Shown here one piece after another: positions 1 to 7,346 of a stretch of DNA of 18,737 nt (the stretch's first letter is position 1; every line of letters begins with the position of its first letter). The notes beneath the pieces were generated by a model. That model did not search any database. It was not told where the DNA came from and saw nothing but the letters and a program-made list of their open reading frames with translations. A program made the position numbers and the translations under genes. Source of the DNA: an uncultured Lachnospiraceae bacterium (GTDB lineage Bacteria; Bacillota; Clostridia; Lachnospirales; Lachnospiraceae); contig CAJUED010000066.1 of the NCBI GenBank assembly GCA_910585075.1, positions 1-18,737 on the forward strand. Reading direction: 5' to 3'.

Positions 1-45
1 TCTGTTTGTATCTGATTTTCCCCTCTGGACGGGAATCTCGGTTTA

Positions 46-156
46 CTATTGAGGTGATAATATAGTCTGCCTTTTTCCGCTCTCGTATATTACCTCTAAC
101 CTCCCCAACTGCCAAGTTAATAATCCAGTGCGGGGAAAAATGACACACCCGCCCAT
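46..156 (-). other. Short open frame of uncertain status in the left flank
   Basis: A 36-codon frame opens with ATG at 156 and stops at 46. It contains the segment GCVIFPRTGLLTWQLGRLEV, which looks protein-like, but there is no clear Shine-Dalgarno sequence and I recognise no family. It may be a remnant of a repeated or mobile sequence or simply chance. The rest of 1-240 shows no gene, tRNA or clear repeat that I can support. Confidence 0.15.
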
Positions 157-240
157 TCCCACGCCAAATACTATTTATAGAAAGTCATAGGGTGGTGTAA
201 CTTTTACATAGCAGTTTTACCCAACCTTGCGATTATAAAA

Positions 241-266
241 GTAAAAACAGCAGGATATTCTCCTGC
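241..266 (-). terminator. Rho-independent terminator after the two-component/lipoprotein operon
   Basis: A perfect 6-bp stem GCAGGA/TCCTGC (250-255 with 261-266) has a 5-nt loop. In the minus direction it is followed by TGTTTTTAC, a usable U-tract. It lies 22 bases beyond the end of the small CxxC frame and about 155 bases beyond the lipoprotein stop, so it probably ends the asnB-to-lipoprotein transcript. Confidence 0.6.
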
Positions 267-288
267 CATTCTTTCCCACTATGTATAT

Positions 289-417
289 TTATCTTTTTCC
301 ATTCGGTTTCCAGTACACCTTTACTACCCTGCCGCAGTTAGGACATTTCAACGACACAATGATCCAGCCGGAACCCATCTGTCCAATTCCACACCATTTC
401 AACAGGGCACCATCCAT
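289..417 (-). CDS. Possible 42-residue CxxC microprotein
   Basis: This frame starts 4 bases after the stop of the upstream lipoprotein gene and runs 42 codons before the terminator at 241-266. The product would contain a CPNCG knuckle near residues 25-29, a WCG near the N-terminus and a basic C-terminus ending KPNGKR. The CPNCG motif is typical of half a zinc ribbon, and one metal site would need further ligands or a partner. The Shine-Dalgarno is weak, so expression would rely on translational coupling to the lipoprotein stop; an internal Met at residue 14 is an alternative start. Its position inside the transcript, upstream of a terminator, is the main argument that it is real. It could equally be the tail of a decayed gene. 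Confidence 0.35.
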   Translation of the reverse strand: MDGALLKWCGIGQMGSGWIIVSLKCPNCGRVVKVYWKPNGKR

Positions 418-421
418 TCTT

Positions 422-1597
422 TTAATATCTCAATACCGTAACTTTGTAACGATACCCATTATTCTCCAGAAATTCTTCACCCCAGAACACCACTGCCTGA
501 TCCCTTACAATCTTTATCTGATTTAGGCTTTCATAATTATCATTATACAGTACAACAGGCTGACCATCGACTTTCCCGTCCACAATACGCGCACCGCTAA
601 TTTGATACATGGAATAATTGACCCATTCTACCAAAAACATATGATCTCCGTTTGCACATACATATGTGAAGGGATCATAAGTTCCCTCGTTACCCGATAT
701 CAGTTTTGTTTTTACCGGCTGCGAACGGATATCCTTAATCAGATAAATATCTCCGCTCTCCTCCTGAACGAACAGTCCCGCCCGCGTATACCTTATAGGG
801 CAGGCAGGGGTCTTGGAATATTCCGGCAACGCTTCCACGGTGGCTGTATCCGACAGGAGCAGCCAGTTATAGGACATAGAACTGCCAAAAGTACTGAGCT
901 GCTCCCGCACATATATCTCAGTGCCGTCGGCATTTGGACAGACTGTTCTCCATGCGCGTCCATTTCCCTTCATCTGAAACGAGACTACTATATACCCAAA
1001 GTCGTCCTTCTGGTCAGTTTCCATTTCATAGCGGGTCACCTGCCACTCCTTATAATTGTCTCCGGTATCGCCATTCTGCCAGGAAAAAAGCATAGTGCCG
1101 TCATCGCTCCAGATATAAGAAAAGGTCTCCTCCTGATCCTCCCATCTGTGAAGAATCTGTCGGATCCCCTGACTCGGGCAAAGGACAATCAGATTCATCT
1201 CCTCCCCATCCTGTACTTCATAGGAAAGATACCTTCCACCTGGAGCGATCGATACATTTGCCAGAGAACAGTCATCCACAAAAATACTGCTTAAGACAAT
1301 ATCTTCCCTTGTGTCAATAGTCTGATAGACATATCTGCCATCTTCTTTTTTTAGCAGGTAGAGCACATCCGTCTCCGGATCTCCCCAAGCCAAACAGATC
1401 ACATTCTCTGCATAACCGCCGCCAATATACTGCTGCATATGATCAAAACGAAATTTTTCCGACTCCATTACCTGATTCTCCAATGGGGGAAGGACAATGG
1501 TTTTATCCTGTTCTCCGGCACTGCAGCCACTTAAAACTGCTGCCATCAGAATCCCTCCCCCAAAAACAATACAGCATTTATGTTTTCTTCGATTCAT
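422..1597 (-). CDS. Secreted lipoprotein, propeller-like, linked to a two-component system
   Basis: The 391-residue product has a basic start, a hydrophobic stretch and a lipobox LSGC with the lipidated cysteine at residue 25, so it should be anchored on the outer face of the membrane. A good ribosome site (AAAGGAG, about 8 bases away) fixes the ATG at 1597. The mature part is rich in short strands with aspartate-glycine turns (for example WSDDGTMLFSW), reminiscent of TolB/PD40 beta-propeller blades, but I cannot assign a named family. It follows the histidine kinase stop by 33 bases on the same strand. In such operons the lipoprotein is often an accessory sensor or a target of the pair; that role is inference from position only. 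No enzyme motif was seen. Confidence 0.85.
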   Translation of the reverse strand: MNRRKHKCCIVFGGGILMAAVLSGCSAGEQDKTIVLPPLENQVMESEKFRFDHMQQYIGGGYAENVICLAWGDPETDVLYLLKKEDGRYVYQTIDTREDIVLSSIFVDDCSLANVSIAPGGRYLSYEVQDGEEMNLIVLCPSQGIRQILHRWEDQEETFSYIWSDDGTMLFSWQNGDTGDNYKEWQVTRYEMETDQKDDFGYIVVSFQMKGNGRAWRTVCPNADGTEIYVREQLSTFGSSMSYNWLLLSDTATVEALPEYSKTPACPIRYTRAGLFVQEESGDIYLIKDIRSQPVKTKLISGNEGTYDPFTYVCANGDHMFLVEWVNYSMYQISGARIVDGKVDGQPVVLYNDNYESLNQIKIVRDQAVVFWGEEFLENNGYRYKVTVLRY

Positions 1598-1630
1598 ATA
1601 TCCACTCCTTTCGCCTCTCTTTAGACCTTC

Positions 1631-3130
1631 TCAATCCACTGCCGGAAAGCAGATGGTAAATACAGTTTCTTTACCGGGAATACTGTCCGCTTTAATGTAT
1701 CCCTGATGTTCCTCCATGATCCTGGCAGCAATAGAAAGTCCAAGTCCGGAGCTTCCCATCTCTCTTGACAGCCCCTTATCCGCCCGGTAAAATGGTTCAA
1801 AAATCGTTTTCAGCTCATCTTTTCGGATTCCCTGCCCCTGATTAGATACCGTGATCTGAACCTGCCCGTCCTGTCTTGTGATCTGAATAGGAATCGGCTT
1901 TCCTGGTTCTCCGTATTTGATGGCATTGTCAATCACATTGATCAGTACCTGCCGAATCTTATCTTCCTTCCCAACCACAGGGAGACATTCTTTTGTCCTT
2001 TTCAGTGTCAACGTATTATCATATCGGTTTGCTTTGATCTTCATGGTTTCCGTTACATTCTCTACAATCTCTGTCAGGTTCAGCCGTCTCGTATCTTCTG
2101 CATCCGCCTTATCCTGTAGTTCCAACAGCTGTACCACCATCCGGTGAAGCCGGGTACTTTCTTTCAGTATGTGTCCTGTTCCGGTATAAAACAACTCTTC
2201 ATCCCCGGGTCCGTTTTTCTCCATCAGCTGCGCATACCCGGAAATAGTGGTAAGGGGGGTCTTTAATTCATGTGTCACATTATTGTAAAATTCCTGCCGG
2301 CCGCTCCACAGCGTGAGAATGCGATCCTTGTCCTCCCGGATCTTTTGAAACTGTTCCTCTGTTACCTGAAGCATTTCCATATAATTTGAACACAACTCCC
2401 CAATCTCATCCTTGCGCCCCTGAAGCTGCAGTTTATCCAGAATCATGCTGCCTTGTCTGCCGTCAGACAGATGGGAGGAAATCTCATTGGCAGCCTGACT
2501 CAGCCTGCGGATGGGTAACAATATCCGATAGATGGTAAACCAGATGATCAGGCAGATCAGGGTAAAAACTACCACGGCGATCCAGACCATTCTCTCAATG
2601 GTATCCGACTGTCCCCTATACAATTCCCCATAATCAAAAACGCTGCTGATAATACCGATAAACTGCCCGTTAAGGTTCACCGGCATGGAAAAATACACCT
2701 CACATTGACCGCTGCTTCCATAGTGGACTAAAAAGGCGCTTTCCTGTTCTTTAGCCCGTATAAAGTCCTCCTGCTCCTTCCGTAATTCAAAAGCCTTTAA
2801 ATCTCCTTCCAGCAACGTTCCCTCAGGACCACAAAGAAAAATCTCCCTATATCCGGCATTACTTAACTGCTTTTCGATCTCGTTCTTATACATTTTAAAG
2901 CTGATGGCATCCATCCTGCTGTTCTTTAACAGCAACGTCTGCCGCACATAGAGCAGGCTGTTATCGCGCACCCGCTGCATCTCCTCCGTGATCTGTTTCT
3001 CGATTTGATGCTGCATCTGTATTCCCACAAAATAAACAACCAGAAGCATCCCGGCAATCCCAGGCAGCAGAATCCAAAGGCTGATACGAAATAAAATACT
3101 GTGAAAAAAACTACGTTTCTTCCGGTGCAT
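1631..3130 (-). CDS. Sensor histidine kinase (HAMP-HisKA-HATPase)
   Basis: I choose the ATG at 3130 (product MHRKKRSFF..., 499 residues) over an upstream in-frame ATG, because the upstream extension is only the response-regulator gene read in another frame. A GGAGTGGGG ribosome site precedes 3130. Order: transmembrane helix about 11-35, extracytoplasmic sensor region about 36-180, second transmembrane helix about 180-205, HAMP-like linker, HisKA dimerisation helix with phosphoacceptor His287 in THELKTPL, N-box at Asn402 (NVIDNAIKYG), then GQGI and SSGLGLSIA of the ATPase domain. It overlaps the response-regulator gene by 20 bases, so the two are translated as a cognate pair. The extracytoplasmic region is a probable ligand sensor of unknown specificity. 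All catalytic boxes are intact. Confidence 0.93.
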   Translation of the reverse strand: MHRKKRSFFHSILFRISLWILLPGIAGMLLVVYFVGIQMQHQIEKQITEEMQRVRDNSLLYVRQTLLLKNSRMDAISFKMYKNEIEKQLSNAGYREIFLCGPEGTLLEGDLKAFELRKEQEDFIRAKEQESAFLVHYGSSGQCEVYFSMPVNLNGQFIGIISSVFDYGELYRGQSDTIERMVWIAVVVFTLICLIIWFTIYRILLPIRRLSQAANEISSHLSDGRQGSMILDKLQLQGRKDEIGELCSNYMEMLQVTEEQFQKIREDKDRILTLWSGRQEFYNNVTHELKTPLTTISGYAQLMEKNGPGDEELFYTGTGHILKESTRLHRMVVQLLELQDKADAEDTRRLNLTEIVENVTETMKIKANRYDNTLTLKRTKECLPVVGKEDKIRQVLINVIDNAIKYGEPGKPIPIQITRQDGQVQITVSNQGQGIRKDELKTIFEPFYRADKGLSREMGSSGLGLSIAARIMEEHQGYIKADSIPGKETVFTICFPAVD

Positions 3131-3821
3131 ACTTATACCCCACTCCAAATACTGTGATAATGGCTTCTCCTGCATGAAGTTTCTTCCGAAGCCGCTGTAT
3201 GTGCATATCCACCGTTCTGGTATCCCCCACATAATCATAGCCCCAGACAGCATCCAGCAGCCTTTCCCTGGTAAAGACCTGCCTTGGATGGCGGGCCATC
3301 CACAGCAGCAGATCGAATTCTTTAGGCGTCAGTTCCACCAGCTCTCCCTCCTGGACAACAGTCCGCTCACTTTCATAAATCTGACCATTAGGAATACTAA
3401 TCTGCTCTCTCTTTTCCAGCCCCAGCGTCTTCCGAAACCGCCGTAGAACTGTCCGAATGCGGATATTGACCTCCCTTAAGTCAAAAGGCTTGGTGATATA
3501 GTCATCGGCCCCACAGGACATCCCGTACACCTTATCTTCAATGGCTCCCCGTGCCGTCAACATAATCACAGGAATATCGTATTTATCCATCATCATCTTT
3601 AACAAATCCACTCCGCTAAAGTCGGGAAGCATCCAGTCCAGAAGCACCAACTGCGGTTCGAACTCTTCCATCACCAGCATTCCCTCTGCTCCGGAATAAG
3701 CACATTTTACGGAAAATCCTTCCCGGCACAAGTCATATTTTAAGAGATCCGCAATGGGCTTTTCATCTTCTATGATGAGTATCCGCGTTTCACCAGCATC
3801 TATTTCTCCCAATCGTTCCAT
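3111..3821 (-). CDS. OmpR/PhoB-family response regulator
   Basis: The 236-residue protein has a receiver domain (about 13-125) with acidic pocket Glu18/Asp19, phosphoacceptor Asp62 in LLDWMLPD, the switch Thr in MLTARG and the conserved Lys111 in KPFD. It ends with a winged-helix DNA-binding domain (about 140-233) carrying the usual LTPKEFDLL and RLLDAVWGY...VDMHIQRLRKKL signatures. The ATG at 3821 is preceded by AGGAAGG. It is the partner of the kinase whose start overlaps its last 20 bases. The asnB stop lies 37 bases upstream, with a small CCCGC/GCGGG hairpin between, so it is probably transcribed with asnB. The target promoter is unknown. Confidence 0.94.
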   Translation of the reverse strand: MERLGEIDAGETRILIIEDEKPIADLLKYDLCREGFSVKCAYSGAEGMLVMEEFEPQLVLLDWMLPDFSGVDLLKMMMDKYDIPVIMLTARGAIEDKVYGMSCGADDYITKPFDLREVNIRIRTVLRRFRKTLGLEKREQISIPNGQIYESERTVVQEGELVELTPKEFDLLLWMARHPRQVFTRERLLDAVWGYDYVGDTRTVDMHIQRLRKKLHAGEAIITVFGVGYKYAPEET

Positions 3822-3836
3822 CCTTACACCTTCCTG

Positions 3837-3850
3837 CCCGCCTTAGCGGG
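3837..3850 (-). other. Intercistronic hairpin between asnB and the response-regulator gene
   Basis: CCCGC and GCGGG face each other across a 4-base loop immediately upstream of the AGGAAGG ribosome site of the regulator gene and just after the asnB stop. No U-run follows in the minus direction, so it does not look like a terminator. It could stabilise mRNA or tune translation of the regulator relative to asnB. Confidence 0.4.
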
Positions 3851-3858
3851 TCTTCAGT

Positions 3859-5703
3859 TTAATATTTGAAAGCACTTTTCTCAAAGTATATCTGATACCA
3901 CAACAGAAAGCTATAAACCGTCCATATTTTTCTGCTGTGATCCTCTTTTCCTGTCCTATGCTCCTCCAACAGCTTTAGAAGATACTCGCTGTGAAAATAA
4001 ACCGCGGCCGTTTCACTGGCAAATACTTCTTTAACCTGTAGATACCAGTCCTCCTCCCTCAACCAGTTGCGGATGGGAATAGGAAACCCCAGTTTCCTTC
4101 TGTTAGATGCCTGCTTTGGCATAACACTTTGAGCAGCCTTTCTCAATGCATATTTGGTGACGCCATGACGAAATTTCATCCGACTGGGCAGCCGTCTTGC
4201 CATTTCATAGACATCCAGATCCAGAAAAGGTACTCTGATCTCCAGGGAATGAGCCATGCCCATCCGGTCCGTCTTCTTTAAAATATCTCCCGGAAGCCAG
4301 TATGCCAGATCAATGCTCTGCATTTGGTCAGAATCCTTCAGGTATCCAATACTGTCATAGGTCCGTCGCAGCAATTCTGCCGATTCTGCTCCCCTACTGT
4401 GTTTCAGCAGCTCCTCCTTTTCCTTCCGCCTAAAAATATAGGCATTCCCTATGTACCGCTGCCTCAGGGGCAGTGCTCCCCGCATCAGGTAACCCCTTCC
4501 CTTCGGATGTCCGGGAAGCCTTCCGGCGAACGCCGCAGCTTTTTTACGGATTCCTTCTGGAATCCACTGGATGTACCACAGCATATCCGGCTCCAAATAG
4601 ATATTATATCCGCCGAACAGTTCATCCGCCCCTTCCCCAGACAAGACTGTTTTCACCTTTTCAGACGCTGTCTCTGAAAGGAAATAAAGAGCCACTGCGG
4701 AAGCATCTCCCAAAGGTTCGTCCAGATAGTAGACAACCTTCGGAAGCGCTTCCCAAAATTCCTCTTTTGTGATATATCTGTAATAATTTTCAACTTGAAG
4801 ATTCTCCGCCAGCTTTCTTGCAAAGGCAGTCTCGTCATACATGCTCCCTTCGTTTCGGAATCCCACGGTAAAAGTTTCGTCACACCCGGAAACAGACGCC
4901 AAAAAACCAGAATCCACCCCGCCGGATAAAAAGCTCCCCACCTTCACATCACCGACAAGGTGGCGCTCTACCGACTGTTTCATGACCTGCCGCACTTCCC
5001 TGACTTTTTCTTTTTGTCTTCCTTTGCGGGCTGGCAAAAGCTCCGGCTTAAAATATCGTACCACTTGAAGTCTTTGGTCTTTATAAGTAAGGTAGTGTCC
5101 CGGCAGCAACTGGTATATCCCCTGAAAAAAGGTTTCCGGCAGAACAGAATACTGGAAAGAGAGGTACTGTTCCAATGCCTCCTCATTGACCTTTCTACGA
5201 TAACCCGGATATTCCAGAATGCTTTTAATCTCGGAGGCAAATATCAGAACATGATCCACTACCGCATAATAGAAAGGCTTTATGCCGAAGAAGTCCCGGG
5301 CAGCAAACAGTTCCTCCTTTTCCTCGTCCCAGATGGCGAAACTGAACATCCCGCGGAGTTTCTCAATTAGCCCTGTACCATACTCCTCATACCCGTGGAG
5401 CAGCACCTCCGAATCAGACAGACTTTTGAATATATGCTTTTTTCGGATCAATTCCTCCCGCATCGCCTGATAGTTATAAATCTCACCATTAAATACTAGC
5501 ACTTTACTTCCAGTCTCATTATACATAGGCTGCATGCCCTGGTCCAAATCAATAATACTCAGACGCTGAAATCCAATGGCTGCCTTTCTGGAGAAATAGG
5601 CGTCACTCCCGTCAGGCCCGCGGTGCCGGATAACCCGCATCATACGCTCCAACACCTGCTCCTTCTCCACAGTATCTCCAATGAACCCACATATTCCACA
5701 CAT
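3859..5703 (-). CDS. asnB: Glutamine-hydrolysing asparagine synthetase
   Basis: This 614-residue enzyme makes asparagine from aspartate, ATP and glutamine in the cytoplasm. The N-terminal class II glutaminase domain (about 1-205) has the nucleophile Cys2 exposed after Met removal (MCGICGF), the RHRGPDG motif and NGEIYN at 72-77. The synthetase domain (about 230-600) has the pyrophosphate-binding loop SGGVDS at 260-265 and the SGEGADELFGGY and SLEIRVPFLD signatures. Length and motifs match the AsnB family. The same fold is used to amidate cell-wall or peptide substrates (AsnH/LtsA-like, or lasso cyclases), but no peptide-precursor or protease genes are nearby. AAAGGAGAA precedes the ATG at 5703, and a promoter is visible at 5765-5793. 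The response-regulator/kinase pair follows at once. A diverged copy of its head and promoter lies upstream at 6667-6868. Confidence 0.93.
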   Translation of the reverse strand: MCGICGFIGDTVEKEQVLERMMRVIRHRGPDGSDAYFSRKAAIGFQRLSIIDLDQGMQPMYNETGSKVLVFNGEIYNYQAMREELIRKKHIFKSLSDSEVLLHGYEEYGTGLIEKLRGMFSFAIWDEEKEELFAARDFFGIKPFYYAVVDHVLIFASEIKSILEYPGYRRKVNEEALEQYLSFQYSVLPETFFQGIYQLLPGHYLTYKDQRLQVVRYFKPELLPARKGRQKEKVREVRQVMKQSVERHLVGDVKVGSFLSGGVDSGFLASVSGCDETFTVGFRNEGSMYDETAFARKLAENLQVENYYRYITKEEFWEALPKVVYYLDEPLGDASAVALYFLSETASEKVKTVLSGEGADELFGGYNIYLEPDMLWYIQWIPEGIRKKAAAFAGRLPGHPKGRGYLMRGALPLRQRYIGNAYIFRRKEKEELLKHSRGAESAELLRRTYDSIGYLKDSDQMQSIDLAYWLPGDILKKTDRMGMAHSLEIRVPFLDLDVYEMARRLPSRMKFRHGVTKYALRKAAQSVMPKQASNRRKLGFPIPIRNWLREEDWYLQVKEVFASETAAVYFHSEYLLKLLEEHRTGKEDHSRKIWTVYSFLLWYQIYFEKSAFKY

Positions 5704-5794
5704 AGCACTTTCTCCTTTGTCCCTTATTTCTATGGGGATATTGTAGCGTATGAATATATCAAGTATTCTATGAAATTGTATCAGAAATGTAAAA
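5593..5794 (-). repeat. Direct repeat copy A: asnB promoter plus first 37 codons
   Basis: This segment aligns without gaps to 6667-6868. By manual alignment, 77 of 91 upstream bases and 89 of 111 coding bases are identical. The two copies are in the same orientation and bracket the lipoprotein gene at 5943-6608. Confidence 0.85.
5765..5793 (-). promoter_or_regulatory. Sigma-A-type promoter of asnB
   Basis: Reading the minus strand, TTTACA (5788-5793) and TAGAAT (5765-5770) are separated by exactly 17 bases. Both differ from consensus by one base. The predicted start near 5758 leaves a leader of about 55 bases before the ATG. The same arrangement is preserved in the duplicated copy at 6839-6867, which supports its function. 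Confidence 0.6.
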
Positions 5795-5864
5795 GTTCAC
5801 CCAGCAGGCGTTCTGCCAGCAGTTCCCAAGTATTGTTAAATGTACCGTGGACAATTTTCGTTTT

Positions 5865-5918
5865 GTTTAATTTATATTAAACATGAAAGAGCGTTCATTG
5901 TTTTCCAACAAACGCTCT
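5865..5918 (-). terminator. Terminator after the lipoprotein gene
   Basis: Arms 5888-5900 and 5906-5918 pair over 13 bp in the minus-strand RNA, with two positions saved by G-U wobbles that would be C-A clashes in the plus-strand RNA. The hairpin therefore belongs to the minus transcript. It starts 24 bases after the lipoprotein stop. The following tract is only moderately U-rich and runs into a second AT-only inverted repeat (GTTTAAT/ATTAAAC, 5865-5871 with 5876-5882). Confidence 0.6.
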
Positions 5919-5942
5919 CCTGTCTTAATGGAAATCTCTTTA

Positions 5943-6608
5943 CTAATCCTCTGTTGATACTGCAAAGGTATCTACTATTAACGGCAATAAAACTCCCCAG
6001 CCTTCTTCCGCCTCAATAGGATAGCAATAGTTAACTCCCCATACATCATTTTCAAATTCATTAAGCCTGACTTTGTATATAACCTCATTTTCCTGCTTGG
6101 TCATATCAATATTTTCCGATGTATAGCCATCACTTTCCAATTTCTCCTTAACTTGATCTGCAGTTTTGTCTTCATAATGAACTATCCAAAGTTGAACCTG
6201 ACCATTTAACACAATCTGCCCGTCAAACGCACCTGACCATGCATCGGGTGCGTGCTGCTGCCAGTCTCCATCTGTTAAATAAATGGAATATCCTTCTCCT
6301 GCAAAAAGTGTGGCAGGCATTTCATCCATTTCACCCTCTCTCAAAATCTTAAGAACAATTTTATCCTCTTTCTCCACTTTCTCCTCAGAAGATTCAGGCG
6401 CTGTCGTGTTTTCCAATATGCCATTATCAGCAGGGGAATCCTCAACAGACATAATATTTTCATTTTCTGACTGACCAGATACATCCTCTGCATTTTCTTT
6501 TGTTATCGAGCAGCCTGCCATTGTTCCAATACTGATTGTTAAAACAATTGTACATATCAATCTGGAAATCCCATTTTTCTTCGATTTTTTTATAAAAAAT
6601 TTTTTCAT
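5943..6608 (-). CDS. Secreted lipoprotein of unknown function
   Basis: I place the start at ATG 6608, preceded by a strong GGAGGAAAG, giving 221 residues. The longer frame to 6686 only adds residues encoded inside the asnB remnant. The product has a lysine-rich N-terminus, a hydrophobic helix and a lipobox with lipidated Cys33 (TMAGC), then an acidic low-complexity linker about 34-85. A folded C-terminal domain (about 90-221) contains GEGYSIYLTDGDW, which resembles small extracytoplasmic lipoprotein domains common in Lachnospiraceae; I cannot name a function. It sits between two copies of the asnB head and has its own terminator. The upstream copy still carries promoter-like boxes that could drive it. 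Confidence 0.85.
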   Translation of the reverse strand: MKKFFIKKSKKNGISRLICTIVLTISIGTMAGCSITKENAEDVSGQSENENIMSVEDSPADNGILENTTAPESSEEKVEKEDKIVLKILREGEMDEMPATLFAGEGYSIYLTDGDWQQHAPDAWSGAFDGQIVLNGQVQLWIVHYEDKTADQVKEKLESDGYTSENIDMTKQENEVIYKVRLNEFENDVWGVNYCYPIEAEEGWGVLLPLIVDTFAVSTED

Positions 6609-6651
6609 AGTTTTCTTTCCTCCATAAAAATGTGTCGATAAAATAGCTCTT

Positions 6652-6777
6652 TTAGTCCACCACTTCAAAACTGGCGTCACTCCCATCAGGTCCGCGATAC
6701 CAAATTACCCGCATCATACGAACCAGCATCTGCCCCCTCTCCACAATATCTCCAAGGAACTTACATATTCTACCCAT
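6652..6777 (-). pseudogene. Truncated duplicate of the asnB N-terminus
   Basis: A 41-codon frame starts at ATG 6777 behind a retained AAAGGAGAA ribosome site and stops at 6652. Its first 37 codons align with AsnB, with 25 of 37 residues identical, including RMMRVI and RGPDGSDA. It then diverges abruptly and stops. The catalytic Cys2 is Gly, so even an extended version could not act as a glutaminase. There is no internal stop or frameshift in the aligned part. The fragment is therefore either an old duplication under weak decay or a leader minigene now serving the downstream lipoprotein, whose ATG lies 43 bases further on. Confidence 0.85.
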
Positions 6778-6868
6778 AACACATTCTCCTTTATCCCTTA
6801 TTTCTATGAGAAAATTGTAGCGAGCAAATATATCAAGGATTCAATAAAATTATATCAGAAATGTAAAA
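6667..6868 (-). repeat. Direct repeat copy B: duplicated asnB promoter and head
   Basis: This is the partner of 5593-5794 in the same orientation, offset by 1074 bases. The upstream non-coding half is about 85% identical, at least as conserved as the coding half (about 80%). Homology ends sharply near 6667 and near 6868. Confidence 0.85.
6839..6867 (-). promoter_or_regulatory. Retained promoter copy upstream of the lipoprotein
   Basis: TTTACA (6862-6867) and TTGAAT (6839-6844) are 17 bases apart, exactly as in the asnB promoter. The -35 box is unchanged; the -10 box differs from that of asnB by one base. It probably transcribes the asnB remnant and the lipoprotein. Confidence 0.5.
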
Positions 6869-6921
6869 ATATAACTTATATCTCGTTTCTGATACTCTTT
6901 TACCGCAATTATTTTTGGCAC

Positions 6922-7104
6922 TCAAAAGTATAAAGCAACAGTCGCAAGTACGATGTTAAACACTAATTTCCCCGCTTTCCAAGTAATTTCCGTTATCAGG
7001 CCTCCCAGCCTGCCTGTATTTTCGGCAAGGGCGGCTATGGCTTCCTCGGTGTCCTTGTTGATGTATCCGTTTTCAAGGGCGGCAGCAAGGTTCCTACCAT
7101 GCAT
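6922..7104 (-). pseudogene. C-terminal fragment of an unrecognised mobile-element protein
   Basis: The frame can be read from about 7104 (an ATG with no ribosome site) to a stop at 6922, about 60 residues. It has an alanine/glutamate-rich amphipathic helix (DTEEAIAALAENTGRLGG) and a hydrophobic C-terminal segment (LVFNIVLATVALYF) that could span a membrane. A longer open frame reaches 7251 but runs through a hairpin and through the sigma-like fragment in another frame, so I do not accept that start. It lies immediately after the truncated sigma-like gene, out of frame with it. That suggests a deletion fused the head of one gene to the tail of another. I do not recognise the family. Confidence 0.4.
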
Positions 7105-7189
7105 TGTTAGTCGCATTGCGAATAACAACTTTGCAGAAACCATTAAAAGTATACATGATATGTTCCTTGTATGCTTCTGTGCTAGCCAT
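7094..7189 (-). pseudogene. Truncated sigma-factor-like gene of a conjugative element
   Basis: A 31-codon frame starts at ATG 7189 behind AAAGGGGAG and stops at 7094. Its residues EAYKEHIMYTFNGFCKVVIR closely resemble, from memory, the N-terminus of the sigma-70-like regulators carried by Firmicute integrative conjugative elements, which are normally well over 100 residues. Only this first segment remains. The helix-turn-helix part is absent, so the product would not bind DNA in the usual way. It is best read as a relic of an integrated element, consistent with the AT-rich neighbours and the XRE/membrane pair upstream. Confidence 0.5.
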
Positions 7190-7250
7190 AGAAAACTCCC
7201 CTTTCTTCCACATGGGACATTACATAATTTACATTCACTTTTATAATTCA

Positions 7251-7281
7251 AAGGGCAACAGTATTTTAGACTGTCGCCCTT
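7251..7281 (-). terminator. Probable terminator/hairpin after the DUF6440-like gene
   Basis: AAGGGC-ACAGT pairs with ACTGT-GCCCTT around a 7-base loop. The one internal non-match is a G-U wobble only in minus-strand RNA, giving a 12-bp stem for that transcript. It lies about 65 bases after the stop of the DUF6440-like gene. The downstream tract is AT-rich but not a clean U-run, so termination efficiency is uncertain. Confidence 0.5.
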
Positions 7282-7346
7282 GAATGATTTTCCGATAAAC
7301 TGGATAGATTGTTGACTAACATTGCCTAACCCAACTTGGGATAACG

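Noticed and set aside
602..1294. Long plus-strand frame of 230 codons opposite the lipoprotein
   Set aside because: It has no ribosome site and no family features, and lies antisense to a gene with a clear lipobox and operon context; it is a shadow frame.
3859..5703. AsnB homologue as a lasso-peptide or other RiPP cyclase
   Set aside because: The glutaminase Cys2 and all synthetase motifs are intact, and no precursor peptide, leader peptidase or RRE gene is nearby; ordinary asparagine synthetase is simpler.
6609..6686. N-terminal extension of the lipoprotein to ATG 6686
   Set aside because: The extension is encoded in the asnB remnant read out of frame, whereas ATG 6608 has a strong GGAGGAAAG and begins a proper signal sequence.
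5593..6868. The asnB direct repeats as insertion-sequence ends or attachment sites
   Set aside because: The repeats are gene-derived, contain a promoter and start codon, and are too long and too diverged to be recent target duplications; no transposase or integrase lies between them.
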